This document shows positions 62,236 through 64,000 of a DNA stretch of 64,000 nt, in pieces (position 1 is the stretch's first letter; each line of letters starts with the position of its first letter). The notes under the pieces are model-generated. The model ran no database searches, was not told the origin of the DNA, and saw nothing but the letters and a program-made list of their open reading frames with translations. A program made the translations under genes and the position numbers. Source of the DNA: Gp1-AA122 sp036378535 (GTDB lineage Bacteria; Acidobacteriota; Terriglobia; Terriglobales; Acidobacteriaceae); contig DASUWH010000069.1 in assembly GCA_036378535.1 (NCBI GenBank), positions 1 through 64,000 of the forward strand. The letters run 5' to 3'.

Positions 62236-63321
62236 ATGGATATCGAACGACCAACCGTAGTCGTGACCGGAGTCTCCGGTAACCTGGGCCTGCACTTGCT
62301 TCCCAAGCTGGGCGGCTTCTCCGTGGTTGGGATTGACATCTCGCCTCCCAAGACGGAGCGTTCGTTGCGCTTCGTGCGCATGGATCTCGGTCGCGAGGAG
62401 TCCTGTCGCGAGCTTTACCACCTCCTGCGCGAAACCCGCGCGGTTGCCGTCGTCCACCTTGCTTTCGTGCTGGATCAGGTGCGGATGGGAGTCCTTGATC
62501 TGGACCGAATGTGGCAGATCAACGTCGCTGGTACAGCCCGCGTCATGGAAGCTGTAACCGAGGCTAATCGCGACGGGGTGACGGTAGAGAAGTTCGTTTT
62601 TCTCAGCAGCGTTTCTGCATATGGGCCGAGCCCGGCAGGGCCGCTCTCGGAAGATTCTCCCCTGGGCGCTCACACCTATCCCTATGGCATGCACAAAAAG
62701 GAATGTGATGAAGTTGTGCAGCAGCGCGCGCCCTCGCAGCGCGGTTGCAGCGTCTACATTCTGCGGCCGCACATCTTCGCCGGACGTGACGTCGAGAATT
62801 ACCTGGTTGGAATTTTTCGCGGCACCCCGAACGGTCCCAGCAAACGTGCGGCGAAACTGCGCGCTCAAGGCCGGCGCCTGCCCTGCGTACTTCCCTGGGG
62901 TCAGCGTTATTTAGATAACCGCGTGCAGTATGTGCACATCGACGATGTGTCCAGGTTAATCTCCCACATTCTCCGCCGCGAGCCCGAAGCGCGGCGCGTA
63001 ACCATTCTGAACGTTGCCGGACGCGGCGACCCGTTGACGATTGCGCAGTGTGTGGAAATGTCGAACTCCAAGCTGATTAGGGTTCCCGGACGCTGGGCCA
63101 GCCGCCTTCTTCTGAAGTACGCCTGGAAACGCGGCCTCTCCGCCATCCCGCCCGAAATCGAACCCTACATGAACGGCGAGTGCATTATGAACACCGAACG
63201 CCTGCGCGGATTTCTGGGACAGGATTACCCAGAGGTCATTCAATACACCGTTGCCGACGCCTTCGCCGAAAGCGTGGAGCCGGTTACGTCACTCGCTATG
63301 TCTCGTTCGGTCGCAACCTAG
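62236..63321 (+). CDS. NAD-dependent epimerase/dehydratase (extended SDR)
   Basis: 361 residues from ATG 62236, four bases after the isomerase stop. Rossmann opening TVVVTGVSGNLGLHLLP, then VVHLAFVLDQV and FVFLSSVSAYG, with catalytic Tyr and Lys in TYPYGMHKKECDE. The substrate domain includes ILRPHIFAGRDVENYLV and VQYVHIDDVSRLISHIL. Probably acts on a nucleotide sugar or similar; substrate unknown. Confidence 0.88.
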   Translation: MDIERPTVVVTGVSGNLGLHLLPKLGGFSVVGIDISPPKTERSLRFVRMDLGREESCRELYHLLRETRAVAVVHLAFVLDQVRMGVLDLDRMWQINVAGTARVMEAVTEANRDGVTVEKFVFLSSVSAYGPSPAGPLSEDSPLGAHTYPYGMHKKECDEVVQQRAPSQRGCSVYILRPHIFAGRDVENYLVGIFRGTPNGPSKRAAKLRAQGRRLPCVLPWGQRYLDNRVQYVHIDDVSRLISHILRREPEARRVTILNVAGRGDPLTIAQCVEMSNSKLIRVPGRWASRLLLKYAWKRGLSAIPPEIEPYMNGECIMNTERLRGFLGQDYPEVIQYTVADAFAESVEPVTSLAMSRSVAT

Positions 63322-63345
63322 GAAGCCTCCGATTAGGTGCATTTC

Positions 63346-63452
63346 TGTCATCCCGGGGGCAACGGAATCCCCGCTTTTAAGCCAGTGATTGAGAGCGGAT
63401 GCAGCCGCCGAAGGCGGCGGAACTCATTAGCCCCGGGCGTAAGCCCCGGGGT
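63346..63452. repeat. GTCATCC-family and CATTAGCCC-family repeats
   Basis: TGTCATCCCGGGGGCAACGG at 63346, then GCCGCC-GAA-GGCGGC (63404-63418), CATTAGCCCCGGGCGTAAGC (63425 on) and a GGGGCTTAC-like stem. This lies between the convergent epimerase and methyltransferase genes. Confidence 0.6.
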
Positions 63453-63499
63453 TGGAGCGCCCGTGGGACGAAAAGCCCCGTCGGGGCGCCACTGCAGCC

Positions 63500-64000
63500 T
63501 TACATAACCCCGCGATACAACCCCGCAATCCCGAACGTATATGGGGTCCAACTCGCAGTTCTAAAACCGCAGGACTTCATGCGCTGGCACATCACTTCCG
63601 GCTCAGGAAACCTCTCCACGGACGCGGGCAGATAGGCATACGGTCCCTTCACGCCGGAAATGAGAGTCCCAACCCTGGGCAGTACGTGCCGAAAATAGAC
63701 TCGATATCCTTTCCCAATTATTCCTTTCGGCTCCCCGAAATCAAGGATGCCGCACTCTCCGCCCGGCTTCAGCACGCGTGTTATCTCTCGCAATCCGGCG
63801 TCGTAATCCGCCAGGTTTCGGAACCCGAATGCCGATGTGACCAGATCAAACGAGCCGTCGGAAAAAGGGAGACGAAGCGCATCCGCCTCGATCCAGCGCA
63901 GACGCATTCCTACAGATTTCACTCCCGCGCGCTGCAGCATCGCATGGGAGAAATCCGCGCCTAAAATTTCAATCGGCGTTCGTCCCGCTTGTCGTCGCAG
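63500..64000 (-). CDS. UbiE/MenG methyltransferase, 5' end outside window
   Basis: 166 residues visible; the frame is open to the last base. Class I SAM methyltransferase: IEILGADFSHAML (motif I side), IEADALRLPFSDGSFDLVTS (motif post-I), AFGFRNLADYDAGLREITRV and LKPGGECGILDFGEPKG. The AFGFRN and DFSHAML stretches are typical of UbiE/MenG, which methylates demethylmenaquinone or the ubiquinone precursor. The menaquinone version is more likely in this phylum. Confidence 0.9.
   Translation of the reverse strand: MRRQAGRTPIEILGADFSHAMLQRAGVKSVGMRLRWIEADALRLPFSDGSFDLVTSAFGFRNLADYDAGLREITRVLKPGGECGILDFGEPKGIIGKGYRVYFRHVLPRVGTLISGVKGPYAYLPASVERFPEPEVMCQRMKSCGFRTASWTPYTFGIAGLYRGVM

Overview
The window looks like a chromosomal segment of an acidobacterium of the Terriglobia/Koribacter type. 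This is inferred from gene content: a b6-type quinol complex with a multihaem cytochrome, FG-GAP/PPC/anchor-D secreted proteins, Rhs remnants, and intergenic gaps filled with short dispersed palindromes. No marker gene fixes the taxonomy. Gene density is high on both strands. No complete phage, transposase or CRISPR array is present.

Layout. 1-1 kb: 3' part of a tyrosine recombinase reading into the 3' end of a tRNA-Arg(CCT), probably the edge of an integrated island lying to the left. 1.2-2.0 kb: an AHSA1/SRPBCC protein plus ArsR regulator with two tandem operator-like palindromes. 2.5-9.5 kb: accessory surface genes (two-domain multicopper oxidase, 1211-aa secreted repeat protein, Rhs fragments). 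10-12 kb: outer-membrane proteins including a PagL-like protein. 12.3-23.3 kb: mostly housekeeping (AlaX editing protein, threonine synthase, TPR protein, Ig-like lipoprotein, HAD phosphatase, lytic transglycosylase, flippase-like protein, NrdR, isocitrate dehydrogenase).

23.4-36.8 kb is a respiratory block: ferrochelatase, a Rieske protein with a duplicated N-terminal motif, split cytochrome b (b6 and subunit IV types), a membrane-anchored eight-haem cytochrome c, a cupredoxin-like lipoprotein, haem A synthase, an ABC exporter pair, a DUF420 protein, and a HEAT/barrel-sandwich membrane protein. Together they suggest a quinol:electron-acceptor complex with cytochrome-oxidase maturation functions. 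No oxidase structural genes are visible. 37-50.8 kb: ferredoxin, SSB, GNAT, KAS-II, hydrolase, two split-barrel flavin/F420-type proteins, M20 peptidase, SMC with an acidic head insertion, DsbA-like protein, NAD synthetase.

50.9-57.2 kb is a sulfur cluster read leftward: Rrf2 regulator, substrate-binding protein, ATPase and permease of an SsuABC/TauABC-like transporter, then a porin, a SorA-type sulfite dehydrogenase and its cytochrome c. The same 21-bp element, containing a 19-bp imperfect palindrome, lies before the regulator and before the porin, so both operons are probably one regulon. 57.4-64 kb: PP2C phosphatase, tRNA-Lys(TTT), stand-alone KdpD-type sensor module, CDF metal transporter, parvulin-type isomerase, SDR epimerase, and a UbiE/MenG methyltransferase cut by the window end.
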